A stretch of DNA of 33,923 nt. It comes from an uncultured Coriobacteriaceae bacterium. Its GTDB lineage: Bacteria; Actinomycetota; Coriobacteriia; Coriobacteriales; Eggerthellaceae. Position numbers and translations under genes: made by a program. The DNA is taken from assembly GCA_902764575.1 (NCBI GenBank), contig CACWWI010000002.1:1-33923 (forward strand), in the 5' to 3' direction. The notes beneath the pieces were generated by a model. The model searched no databases. It worked only from the letters and a program-made list of their open reading frames with translations, and was not told the DNA's origin. Shown here piece after piece: positions 14,993-22,589 of this stretch; the stretch's first letter is position 1, and each line of letters begins with the position of its first letter.

Positions 14993-17171
14993 GTGGTTGG
15001 AATCGCAAATCGAGGCACGCACGCGTTTCGACGCGGAGCTCACCGAGCGCGCCTACGCCGAGCTTGCCGCTAGCGTATCGGACCCCGACGCCACACCGCG
15101 CGTCTCGTTCGACGATATGGAGCAAGCGGACGTCGCGGCGAAAGCCTGCCTCGCGCATATCGGCGTCGAGGCGGGTTCGGTTCCCCCGGGCATTACCGAC
15201 CCCGAGGAGCGCCTCGACTGGCTCTGCCGGCCCTCCGGCACCATGCGGCGCACCGTCCATCTCGAAGCCGGCTGGCAAAAGCAAGCGTTCGGCGCGCTGC
15301 TCGGGCAGCTCGACACCGGGGACACCGTGGCGCTGCTGCCCCGCACCCCGCGCGGGTACTACTATCTGGAACCCGGTTCGGGCCGCAAGGTTACGGTTAC
15401 GCCGAACGACGCCTGGCGCATCAAGCCGGAAGCCGTGCTGTTCTACAAGCCCCTCCCTCCCAAGCCCCTGAAGGTGACCGACCTCGTCGCGTTCGTCTTC
15501 CGCGCGTTCGACCGCAGCGACTACGGGCTCGTCATCATCGCAACACTCTTCGCAACGCTCATCGGCCTAGCCCCCGCCTGGGCAAACCAGGTGGCATTCG
15601 GCGTCGTGGCCCCTTCCGGCCAAGCGCAGCTCATCTTGCCCATCGCCGCGCTACTGTTGGGCGTTGCGATATCCGCCGCCCTCATCGGCATATGCCGCAA
15701 CTTGGTTATGGGACGCATATCCCTCAAGCTCGACCTCATCGTCGAAGCCGCAACATTCGCACGCGTCCTCGCGCTGCCCACCGCGTTCTTCAAGCAGTAC
15801 TCTTCGGGCGACCTCGCCAGCCGCGTGGCCAACATGACCATGTTCACGAAGCTGATCGCCTCGGTTGTCCTCGGCACGGCGCTCACGGCGCTGTTCTCGC
15901 TCCTCTATATCGTTCAGATCGGCTTCTTCGCCCCAGCGCTCGCCCTCCCTGCGTTCTTGATCCTCGTAGCGCAGATCGCGGTCGCCCTCATAGGGACGCG
16001 CGTCACCGCACGTTACGAGATGTCGGCGATGGAAGCCAACGCCAAACTGTCGGGCGAGGTGACGGCGCTCCTGAACGGCATCCAGAAGATCAAGCTCGCC
16101 GGTGCCGAAGACCGCGCGTTCGCGAAATGGGCCCACAGCTATTCGGCCTATGCGCGCCCCGCCTACAACCGGCCGGTGCTGGTGCGCGCGCTGCCCGCCA
16201 TTGTGGCGCTCATCGGGACCTTAGGCGTTATCCTCCTTTACTACGTCGCCGGCTCGACCGACGTGAGCATTGCGAATTACATGGCGTTCAACGCGGCCTA
16301 CGGCCAGGTTACGGTCGCCGTCATGCAACTCGCGTCCATCTCGGGGCAAGTTGCCCAGATCAACCCCATGCTCGAGATGATGGCGCCGATCATGGAGGCG
16401 ACGCCCGAAGTGGCCGAAGACAAGCCGTCGGTCGAGTCGGTTTCGGGCGGCGTGGAGATGTCCAACGTGTCGTTCCGCTACAGCGACGACACCCCCAACG
16501 TCCTGGACAACCTCTCCTTCAAGGTGAAGCCTGGCGAATACGTCGCAATCGTCGGCAAGAGCGGATGCGGCAAGTCCACCATCGTGCGCCTCTTGCTGGG
16601 ATTTGAGAAGCCCGAGCTCGGCAGCATCTTCTACGGCGGTTACGACGTGCAGAGGGTCAACCTGCGCAGCCTGCGCCAATGCATCGGCGTTGTCATGCAG
16701 GACGGCAAGCTGTTCATGGGCGACATCGCGAGCAACATCACCATATCCACGCCCTCTGCCACGCTCGACGACGCCTGGGAGGCAGCCGAGATCGCCGGGG
16801 TCGCCGACGACATCCGCAAGATGCCCATGGGCATGCAGACGCTCGTCACGGAAGGCGGGGGCGGCGTTTCCGGCGGCCAGCGCCAGCGCCTGATGATAGC
16901 CCGCGCCGTATGCGGCAAACGGCGCATCCTCATCTTCGACGAGGCCACGAGCGCGCTCGACAACATCACGCAGAAACACGTGATCGAATCCCTCGACAAG
17001 CTGAACTGCACCCGCATCGTGGTGGCCCACCGCCTGTCCACCGTGCGTCATTGCGACCGCATCCTGGTGATGGACCACGGCACCATCGCCGAAGAGGGAA
17101 CGTACGAAGAGCTTATCGAGAAGGACGGCTTGTTCGCCGAGCTCGTGAGGCGGCAACGTCTCGAGCAGTAA
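14985..17171 (+). CDS. NHLP-type ABC permease/ATPase without peptidase, cassette 2
   Basis: This 728-residue protein is the second ABC half of cassette 2 and a paralogue of the protein at 9521. The N-terminal 170 residues are soluble and lack C39 residues. The membrane region runs from about 185 to 450. The ATPase has Walker A VGKSGCGKST (about 523), signature VSGGQRQR and Walker B ILIFDEATSALD. The start at 14985 lies inside the end of the preceding gene (overlap 14985-14992) and matches the length of its paralogue. The longer open frame upstream runs antiparallel to good sense in the previous gene and is discarded. It probably pairs with the peptidase-ABC protein. The radical SAM gene follows after 42 bases with only a weak GC hairpin between, so the operon likely continues. 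Confidence 0.9.
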   Translation: MTKWLESQIEARTRFDAELTERAYAELAASVSDPDATPRVSFDDMEQADVAAKACLAHIGVEAGSVPPGITDPEERLDWLCRPSGTMRRTVHLEAGWQKQAFGALLGQLDTGDTVALLPRTPRGYYYLEPGSGRKVTVTPNDAWRIKPEAVLFYKPLPPKPLKVTDLVAFVFRAFDRSDYGLVIIATLFATLIGLAPAWANQVAFGVVAPSGQAQLILPIAALLLGVAISAALIGICRNLVMGRISLKLDLIVEAATFARVLALPTAFFKQYSSGDLASRVANMTMFTKLIASVVLGTALTALFSLLYIVQIGFFAPALALPAFLILVAQIAVALIGTRVTARYEMSAMEANAKLSGEVTALLNGIQKIKLAGAEDRAFAKWAHSYSAYARPAYNRPVLVRALPAIVALIGTLGVILLYYVAGSTDVSIANYMAFNAAYGQVTVAVMQLASISGQVAQINPMLEMMAPIMEATPEVAEDKPSVESVSGGVEMSNVSFRYSDDTPNVLDNLSFKVKPGEYVAIVGKSGCGKSTIVRLLLGFEKPELGSIFYGGYDVQRVNLRSLRQCIGVVMQDGKLFMGDIASNITISTPSATLDDAWEAAEIAGVADDIRKMPMGMQTLVTEGGGGVSGGQRQRLMIARAVCGKRRILIFDEATSALDNITQKHVIESLDKLNCTRIVVAHRLSTVRHCDRILVMDHGTIAEEGTYEELIEKDGLFAELVRRQRLEQ

Positions 17172-17213
17172 CAGGGGCCCGGGCCCTCTTGGAACGCGAG
17201 GGAAAGGCACAGG

Positions 17214-18605
17214 ATGAACCCCGAGAAGCGCATACGGGAATACGCTGAGCTCAACTTCAACGAGGTGTACCACTGCACCCTGAACCCCGACGGGCCGGGC
17301 GTCGTGCGCATCTTCCTTGTTCCTCCCTTGTTGGGAGACTCCGACGATGTCGGAGCAAGCGTCGCCATCATCAACGGCCAAGACGTCATCCCCGTCAACA
17401 CGTCGTGGAGCATCCTCCTCATCGAGTTCATCCGGGCAGTCAACCGCTACGACGGCAGGGCCGTTTCCGACCAGGACGTCGAGGACATCCAGAAAGCCAC
17501 TTGCAGGGCCGTGCGCAGGGTGTATCCCTTCATAAGCAAGAAGCGCCTGCGCCGCGACATCTACACCATCATGAAAACGTTCAAGCAGGTGGCGCGCGGC
17601 GAGGCCGTAGACGAGCCGATACAGTACGTGCCGCTCGGCGAGTACGCCCCCTTCATGCGCGCCCCGCACCGAATGGACCTCATGGTGAGCGCCATGGCGA
17701 CGGACGGCCGCTGGAACTGCAACCAGAAGTGCGTGCACTGCTATGCAGCCGGCCAGGAGCAAGCGGAGGAGCCCGAGCTTTCCACCGAGGAGTGGAAGGA
17801 GATCATCGACAAGTGCCGCAAGGCGGGCGTCACGCAGATCACGTTCACGGGCGGCGAGCCCACCATGCGCGACGACCTGTTCGAGCTCATCGAGCATGGG
17901 CGCTGGTTCGTCACGCGCCTGAACACGAACGGCATCAAGCTCACGCGCGAGTACTGCGAGCGCCTGCACGCAGCGTCCTTGGACAGCGTGCAGATAACCT
18001 TCTACTCGCACAACGCGGTAGTGCACGACCAGCTCGTCGGCGCCCACCGCTATGCAGACACCGTCGCGGGAATCGAGAACGCGCTGGCCGCGGGTCTCAA
18101 CATGAGCGTCAACACGCCCCTGTGCACGGCCAACCGCAACTACGTGGAAACGCTCGAGTTCCTGCACAACCTGGGCGTCACCTACGTGTCGTGCTCCGGG
18201 CTCATCACCACGGGCAACGCGGCCACAGCCGCGTCCGAGCAGATGCAGCTGAGCCAGGAGGCACTCGAGCAGATCCTGCGGGAGGCCGTGGCCTACTGCC
18301 ATGCGCATGACATGGAGATCAGCTTCACGTCGCCTGGCTGGGTGGAGCCCGGCTTCTGCAGCGGGCTCGGCATAAGCGACCCGGCCTGCGGCGCGTGCCT
18401 CAGCAACATGGCCGTGACGCCAGGGGGGCATGTCGTCCCCTGCCAGAGCTGGCTGAGCGGGTGCGTCCTCGGCGACATGCGCACCGACGGCTGGAAGAGC
18501 ATCTGGTACGGCGAGCAATGCAAGGAGATCCGCGAATCGTCCGCGGCGATGGACGGCAGCTGCCCGCTTCGCCGCCACGCGAACGCCGAGGAGGTGGGAG
18601 CATGA
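17214..18605 (+). CDS. Radical SAM/SPASM protein, likely peptide or protein maturase
   Basis: This 463-residue enzyme has a radical SAM core from about residue 155. The cluster motif CNQKCVHC (Cys169, Cys173, Cys176) and the TGGEPTMRDDL SAM-binding signature are clear. The C terminus is SPASM-like, with seven cysteines (382, 392, 395, 410, 417, 436, 450) including ACGAC and TPGGHVVPC, enough for one or two auxiliary Fe-S clusters. The first 150 residues are an extra domain; residues 65-130 resemble a PqqD-like leader-recognition fold, which is only a visual impression. SPASM enzymes commonly form thioether or C-C links in peptides or oxidise protein residues. The stop overlaps the start of the Cys-Ala-tail gene (ATGA), which makes that protein the obvious candidate substrate. 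The ribosome site is GAGGGAAAGG. Confidence 0.9.
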   Translation: MNPEKRIREYAELNFNEVYHCTLNPDGPGVVRIFLVPPLLGDSDDVGASVAIINGQDVIPVNTSWSILLIEFIRAVNRYDGRAVSDQDVEDIQKATCRAVRRVYPFISKKRLRRDIYTIMKTFKQVARGEAVDEPIQYVPLGEYAPFMRAPHRMDLMVSAMATDGRWNCNQKCVHCYAAGQEQAEEPELSTEEWKEIIDKCRKAGVTQITFTGGEPTMRDDLFELIEHGRWFVTRLNTNGIKLTREYCERLHAASLDSVQITFYSHNAVVHDQLVGAHRYADTVAGIENALAAGLNMSVNTPLCTANRNYVETLEFLHNLGVTYVSCSGLITTGNAATAASEQMQLSQEALEQILREAVAYCHAHDMEISFTSPGWVEPGFCSGLGISDPACGACLSNMAVTPGGHVVPCQSWLSGCVLGDMRTDGWKSIWYGEQCKEIRESSAAMDGSCPLRRHANAEEVGA

Positions 18606-19840
18606 GGGCACGCATCGCATCGGTTCTGCTGGCGGTAGTCCTTGCCCTGGCCCTGCCCCTCTCAAGCGCATGGGCCGCCAAGGGAGACCTGGACGAGATC
18701 GTGAACTACCAGGTAAAGGTGGACGTCAACGAAGACGCTACGCTGCACATGGTGTACCACATCGAGTGGAAGGTGCTCGACTCTACATCGGAGGGCCCGC
18801 TTTCCTGGGTGCTCATCGGCATCCCCAACAAGCACTACGTGTCGGTAAAGGGCCTGAGCAAAACGATCAAGTCCATCAAGTACGACAAGTCGCAGGGTGA
18901 CTGCGTGCGCATCGACCTCGACAAGAAATACTACGCCGGCGAAGTGGTGAGCTTCGATTTCGAGCTCGTGCAAGACTACATGTACCAGGTGGACAGGGAT
19001 AACAAGGGCGAGACCGTCTACGAGTTCACCCCCGGCTGGTTCGACGAGGCGGCGGTCGACAACCTCGAGATACGCTGGAACGCCGACAAGGTCGAGCGCA
19101 TCGCCCCCGCAGCCCAGCAGGACAAGGGCTACTACACCTGGCGCACTGCGCTGAAGAAGAAGGGGCGCTACACGGTGACGGTCGGCTATGCCAACGACGC
19201 CTTCGCCTTCGACATCGACAAGAACATCGAGCAGTGGAACAAGTCGGGCGGCACCAGCTCGTCGAGCAGCGACCACGACTGGGTGTACGGGCTGGTAGGA
19301 CTAGCTGCAGTCGGCCTCATGATGTGGGGGTCCTACCAGTTCCTCAAGGTGATCGCCAACGCGTTCCTGCGCCTGTTCGAAATGGGGTCCGGCTTCACGA
19401 CGGGCAAGAAGATCACGCGCACGAAAGTGGTCTACTACCCCATTTGCCAAGGGTGCGGCGCCCCGCGTCCCGAAGGCAGGGACACCTGCGACTACTGCGG
19501 GCGCAGCTTCATCCAGAGCGAGGAGGTTATCACCGAGAAGGACATCCCCGCTCAGGAGAGGGCCATCCGGGGTAAGAGCACCGAGGGCGAGTACGCCTAC
19601 AGCAGCGAGCCGAACACGTTCCTGCGCGTGCACGTGGTTCCCGTTCCCATATCGACGGGCAGCCGGCATCGCAGCAGCGGGTCGTCGAGCCACTCGTCGT
19701 GCGCATGCGCGTGCGCGTGCGGTTGCGCCTGCGCCTGCGCGTGCGCCGGGGGCGGCAGGGCAGGCTGCACGACGAAGGACTTCTACAACACCAACCTGAA
19801 GCTGAGCCAGCTCGAAGAGGGAGGGGGCGCCAAAACATGA
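18602..19840 (+). CDS. Membrane-anchored protein with zinc ribbon and alternating Cys-Ala C-terminal tail
   Basis: This protein has 412 residues. A signal peptide (1-25, cleavage after AWA) precedes an outside beta-rich domain (26-222) reminiscent of DUF2207/TPM-type membrane proteins. A membrane helix (about 228-250) leads to a cytoplasmic part with a zinc ribbon (Cys282, 285, 296, 299). A Ser/His/Arg-rich linker follows, then the run CACACACGCACACACA (residues 367-382) and, after GGGRAG, Cys389 and a 23-residue tail with KDFYNTNLKL. Eight cysteines alternate with small residues, which fits neither a zinc finger nor a disulfide-rich fold. With N-out/C-in topology the tail faces the cytoplasm, where the radical SAM enzyme encoded just upstream could reach it. 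The start is set by the ATGA overlap and GGAGG. Function is unknown; substrate status is inferred. Confidence 0.8.
   Translation: MRARIASVLLAVVLALALPLSSAWAAKGDLDEIVNYQVKVDVNEDATLHMVYHIEWKVLDSTSEGPLSWVLIGIPNKHYVSVKGLSKTIKSIKYDKSQGDCVRIDLDKKYYAGEVVSFDFELVQDYMYQVDRDNKGETVYEFTPGWFDEAAVDNLEIRWNADKVERIAPAAQQDKGYYTWRTALKKKGRYTVTVGYANDAFAFDIDKNIEQWNKSGGTSSSSSDHDWVYGLVGLAAVGLMMWGSYQFLKVIANAFLRLFEMGSGFTTGKKITRTKVVYYPICQGCGAPRPEGRDTCDYCGRSFIQSEEVITEKDIPAQERAIRGKSTEGEYAYSSEPNTFLRVHVVPVPISTGSRHRSSGSSSHSSCACACACGCACACACAGGGRAGCTTKDFYNTNLKLSQLEEGGGAKT
19700..19747 (+). repeat. Eight in-frame TGC-GCN hexamer units encoding the Cys-Ala run
   Basis: Eight consecutive six-base units each encode Cys followed by Ala (Gly in the fourth). 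The second codon varies: gca, gcg, gcg, ggt, gcc, gcc, gcg, gcc. The amino acid pattern is more uniform than the DNA, which argues for selection on the protein and against very recent slippage. Confidence 0.85.
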
Positions 19841-20871
19841 AGCAATTTACCCATGAAGATGGATACCAGGTTCTCCTCCTGCAAGCGGCGGACGACGGAC
19901 GCGGGCCCATCCTGTTCGGCGACAGCGTCGAGCGGGCCCGCACGGAAGCGCTGCCGTTCCTCCTGGGAGAGGAATTCCCCGACGTCTACTTCGAGTTCCC
20001 GCTCATCGGCGCACCGTTCCTCGACGTCACCTTGCTCTACTCGAAGCTCGACCCCGGCACGCGCGTCGATTCCCCCGCCGCCGGGGAGCATGGGGGGCTG
20101 CTCGATTGGTTTGCCAGCGTTTGCGACGAGCACGAAAGATTGTCCTGCGGTTTCGAGCTCGACACCAAGGAAGCGGTGCTTCCCGAAGCCGCCGTGCACT
20201 TCCAGCCGCGGCAGTCTACCGAACTCGTGCGCCCCTTCTTCGAGGCGATCGGGGAACCGGAACGCGCAGACCTCTACCTGAAAACCGCGGAGAAGATGGC
20301 GCCCGACTGGTCGCTTTCGTTCTTCGGCCTGTTTCGCGGACGCCCCAATTCGCCCCTGCGCGTGTGCGGCTATATAAGCACCAGCGACCATGAGAAGTGC
20401 GCGAAAGACCCTCGCCGTATCACGAGCCTGTTCGACGCGGTGGGTTTTACCGCCTACGACGACGCGATGCTCCAGCAGATATCGGCGCTCATGGCGACTA
20501 AGCCCAAGGGGGCCGACTTCCAACTCGACGTGTACCCAGACGGAAGCGTGAGCCCCGTGTTCGCTGTCGACGTGCAGTTCGGCATCGAGCAGCCCGAGGC
20601 AGTCCGCGCGGCGTTCACCAACGGCCTCGCCTCGCGCGTCATGGGGCTCCTGGAGGGCTGGGGCGCGGCCGATAGCCGCTGGAAACTCGGCGGCGACATC
20701 GCGTTCGCCCGCAGCCTTCCCGTAGAGCTCGACGGAGGAGACACGGGCCGCTATGCGTTCACGCTCATGCCCCAATGGACGAAGGCCCGCTGGATCGACG
20801 GCGTGCTCCAGCCCGCCAAGCTCTACCTTATCGCCAAAGCCGGAATGCTCAGCGAATCGGGCAAGAAATGA
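19837..20871 (+). CDS. Unrecognised 344-residue cytoplasmic protein in the radical SAM operon
   Basis: This is a soluble 344-residue protein with no signal peptide, membrane segment or motif that I can name. It appears to have two alpha/beta halves. The C-terminal half has regular strands such as FQLDVYPDGSVSPVFAVDV and RYAFTLMPQWTKARW, suggesting repeated beta units. Three cysteines are scattered (CDEHERLSCG, RVCGY) and do not form a cluster motif. The ATG overlaps the previous stop as ATGA, with GAGGGAGG upstream, and its own stop overlaps the next start in the same way. Tight coupling to the radical SAM gene and the Cys-Ala protein suggests it acts with them, perhaps as a second modifying enzyme or binding partner. 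That is inference from position only. Confidence 0.75.
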   Translation: MKQFTHEDGYQVLLLQAADDGRGPILFGDSVERARTEALPFLLGEEFPDVYFEFPLIGAPFLDVTLLYSKLDPGTRVDSPAAGEHGGLLDWFASVCDEHERLSCGFELDTKEAVLPEAAVHFQPRQSTELVRPFFEAIGEPERADLYLKTAEKMAPDWSLSFFGLFRGRPNSPLRVCGYISTSDHEKCAKDPRRITSLFDAVGFTAYDDAMLQQISALMATKPKGADFQLDVYPDGSVSPVFAVDVQFGIEQPEAVRAAFTNGLASRVMGLLEGWGAADSRWKLGGDIAFARSLPVELDGGDTGRYAFTLMPQWTKARWIDGVLQPAKLYLIAKAGMLSESGKK

Positions 20872-21932
20872 CGTCCCAGAGCACCGAGAACAAGCCGGCC
20901 GAGCCCACGATCGGCATTCGCCTGTGCCAAGCGTACTTCGTCCTGGCCATGCTCGTCGCGCTCGTGTTCGGGTTCATCTGCGCGCCCTCGCAGTTCGACT
21001 ACGACATCAGCATGATCCGCGTGCTGCTGCTCATGGCGGGCGGGTCGGTGACGCTGTGGCTCATATCGCAGCGCGCCAACAGCGCCCGTGCGGTAGGGTC
21101 GCTCACGGCGCTCATATGCGCGCTGCTGTCCGCCCTCGACCACGCGGCGTTCGGGGCGTACGAGACGCTCGCCGGTTACGTGGGGCAAACCGCCACCACG
21201 GGCCTCATGATCGTGGAGTACATCGGGGCCATCGCGGTCGCCATCTACCTGACGTTTTCGCCGCAGGCCAAGCGCGTGCTGTGCAAACCGCCCGACATGG
21301 AACCGGGGTCCCCCGACCACCACGGATGGGACAAGCCGCTCGGCGAGCGCATTCGCAAGCTCGAGTTCTGGCGCGACCTCCTGATCTACTTCGTCGTGTT
21401 CTCGCTCCTGGGCCATTGGGCCGAGATGCTCTTCTGCCAGCTCATCAGGGCGGGCGTGTTCATGGGCGGGTACGACCCCAGTAACGCGATGCTCTGGGAC
21501 CAGTGGCTATTCCCGTTCACGGCGGAAGGCGCGGCCCTCGTGGCCATCGTGTTCATCCTGCAACCGGCCGCGCAATGGCTGCTCAAGAAGACGGGCAACC
21601 GCATACTGCCGGCGTTGCTGCTGAGCTTCCTGCTCAACATGCTCATATGCACCGGCATCGACTTCACGACCGGCATGGTCGCAAACCAGGACTACCAGCT
21701 ATGGGACTACCGCGACATGCCGTTCAACTTCATGGGGCAGGTGTGCCTGCAGAACTCGCTGGTCTACAGCATCGCCGCCACGCTCATCGTGTGGGTGGTC
21801 TACCCGTTCATGGACTCGGTGCTGCACCGCGCGCCCCGGGGCGTCACGAACGCCATCGCTGCAGGGCTCATCGGCATGTACCTGTTCCTGGCCATGCTCT
21901 ACTTCGTCGACATCACGGCGCTCCGGCAGTAG
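20868..21932 (+). CDS. Polytopic membrane protein, CmpB-like putative ABC transporter permease family
   Basis: This 354-residue integral membrane protein has about eight hydrophobic segments. The first half, to about residue 140, carries four. A cytoplasmic loop near 140-165 follows. The second half matches the 'putative ABC transporter permease' (PF06541, CmpB-like) pattern, notably LLGHWAEMLFCQLI, LWDYRDMPFNFMGQVCL and the closing helices. Despite the family name, no ATPase partner is established for most members. The ATG at 20868 overlaps the previous stop as ATGA and has no strong ribosome site of its own, so it depends on coupling. It is the last gene of the operon and converges with the lipoprotein gene 18 bases away. 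It may be the membrane partner of the Cys-Ala-tail protein, which is speculation. Confidence 0.75.
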   Translation: MTSQSTENKPAEPTIGIRLCQAYFVLAMLVALVFGFICAPSQFDYDISMIRVLLLMAGGSVTLWLISQRANSARAVGSLTALICALLSALDHAAFGAYETLAGYVGQTATTGLMIVEYIGAIAVAIYLTFSPQAKRVLCKPPDMEPGSPDHHGWDKPLGERIRKLEFWRDLLIYFVVFSLLGHWAEMLFCQLIRAGVFMGGYDPSNAMLWDQWLFPFTAEGAALVAIVFILQPAAQWLLKKTGNRILPALLLSFLLNMLICTGIDFTTGMVANQDYQLWDYRDMPFNFMGQVCLQNSLVYSIAATLIVWVVYPFMDSVLHRAPRGVTNAIAAGLIGMYLFLAMLYFVDITALRQ

Positions 21933-21950
21933 CGGCCGCAGCCCGGCAGC

Positions 21951-22577
21951 CTACTGGATGCCTCCTACGAGGATAGCCAGGTCATCGGCGCCCAAGCCGT
22001 AATCGTCATCGCCGCCAAGGCCTTGCACGAGGATGCAGAAGCTGTAGTCGCCAGCCGTCCAGATGGTCTTGGTCGCCTCGCCCTCGCGGTTGCCGGAGCA
22101 GGTGACGTCGACGCCGCCCACGTTCTGGGTCCAGGTGTGGGCGTACTTGTTATAGTCGCCCGAAACATCGCCGTTCTCCGGGGCCACGCCCTTGCGGATG
22201 GTCATCTGCACCGCGGGGAAGGGCACGTCCGCCTCGGCGAGGCCCTCCATGTACCGGTAGTCGTGGGGAACGATGGTGCCCAACGAGATCGATTCGCCTT
22301 CGGGGACGACGAAGCCGCTGATGCCCGATCCGGCAGCCGCGTCGCGTGCGCTCGACACGGTATGCCAAGGGTTCGGCATTCCGACGAGCCCGCTGCTGCC
22401 CGATGCCTCGGACGGCGCCGAGCTGCTCTCGGCCGACGCGCTCGATGCCGCCGACGAGGCCGAGGCCGACGAGCTCGCAGACGATGCCGAGCTCGACGCT
22501 CCGCTTCCCGAGCATCCTGCAAGCGCGAACACGAGGATTCCCGCCAGCGCGGTTAGCGCGATGAGGCTTTTCTTCAT
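21951..22577 (-). CDS. Lipoprotein with Ser/Ala-rich linker, function unknown
   Basis: This 208-residue protein has a clear lipoprotein signal: KK, then a hydrophobic stretch and the lipobox ALAGC with Cys22 as the lipidation site. Residues 23-62 are a low-complexity Ser/Ala linker of the kind that spaces a domain from the membrane. A globular domain of about 145 residues follows, with two cysteines (VTCSGN and SFCILV) that could pair. It contains the stretches HTWTQNVGGVDVTCSG and TIWTAGDYSFCILVQG. I do not recognise a family. It starts 12 bases after the MBL-fold hydrolase gene with AGGAAGG upstream and is the last gene of the rel-MBL-lipoprotein series. Confidence 0.85.
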   Translation of the reverse strand: MKKSLIALTALAGILVFALAGCSGSGASSSASSASSSASASSAASSASAESSSAPSEASGSSGLVGMPNPWHTVSSARDAAAGSGISGFVVPEGESISLGTIVPHDYRYMEGLAEADVPFPAVQMTIRKGVAPENGDVSGDYNKYAHTWTQNVGGVDVTCSGNREGEATKTIWTAGDYSFCILVQGLGGDDDYGLGADDLAILVGGIQ

Positions 22578-22589
22578 AGCACGTCCTTC

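Noticed and set aside
17173-17190. GGGCCCGGGCCC palindrome between exporter 2 and the radical SAM gene, considered as a terminator
   Set aside because: It can form only a 4-5 bp stem with no T tract, and a good ribosome site follows at once, so operon continuity is more likely.
16221-18671. An 816-residue open frame antisense to an ABC gene and the radical SAM gene
   Set aside because: It spans two genuine plus-strand genes and their intergenic gap and has no ribosome site or domain.
19445-19500. The zinc ribbon cysteines as part of the radical SAM target
   Set aside because: The four cysteines are in CxxC pairs 11 residues apart, the normal zinc-ribbon layout, unlike the alternating tail.
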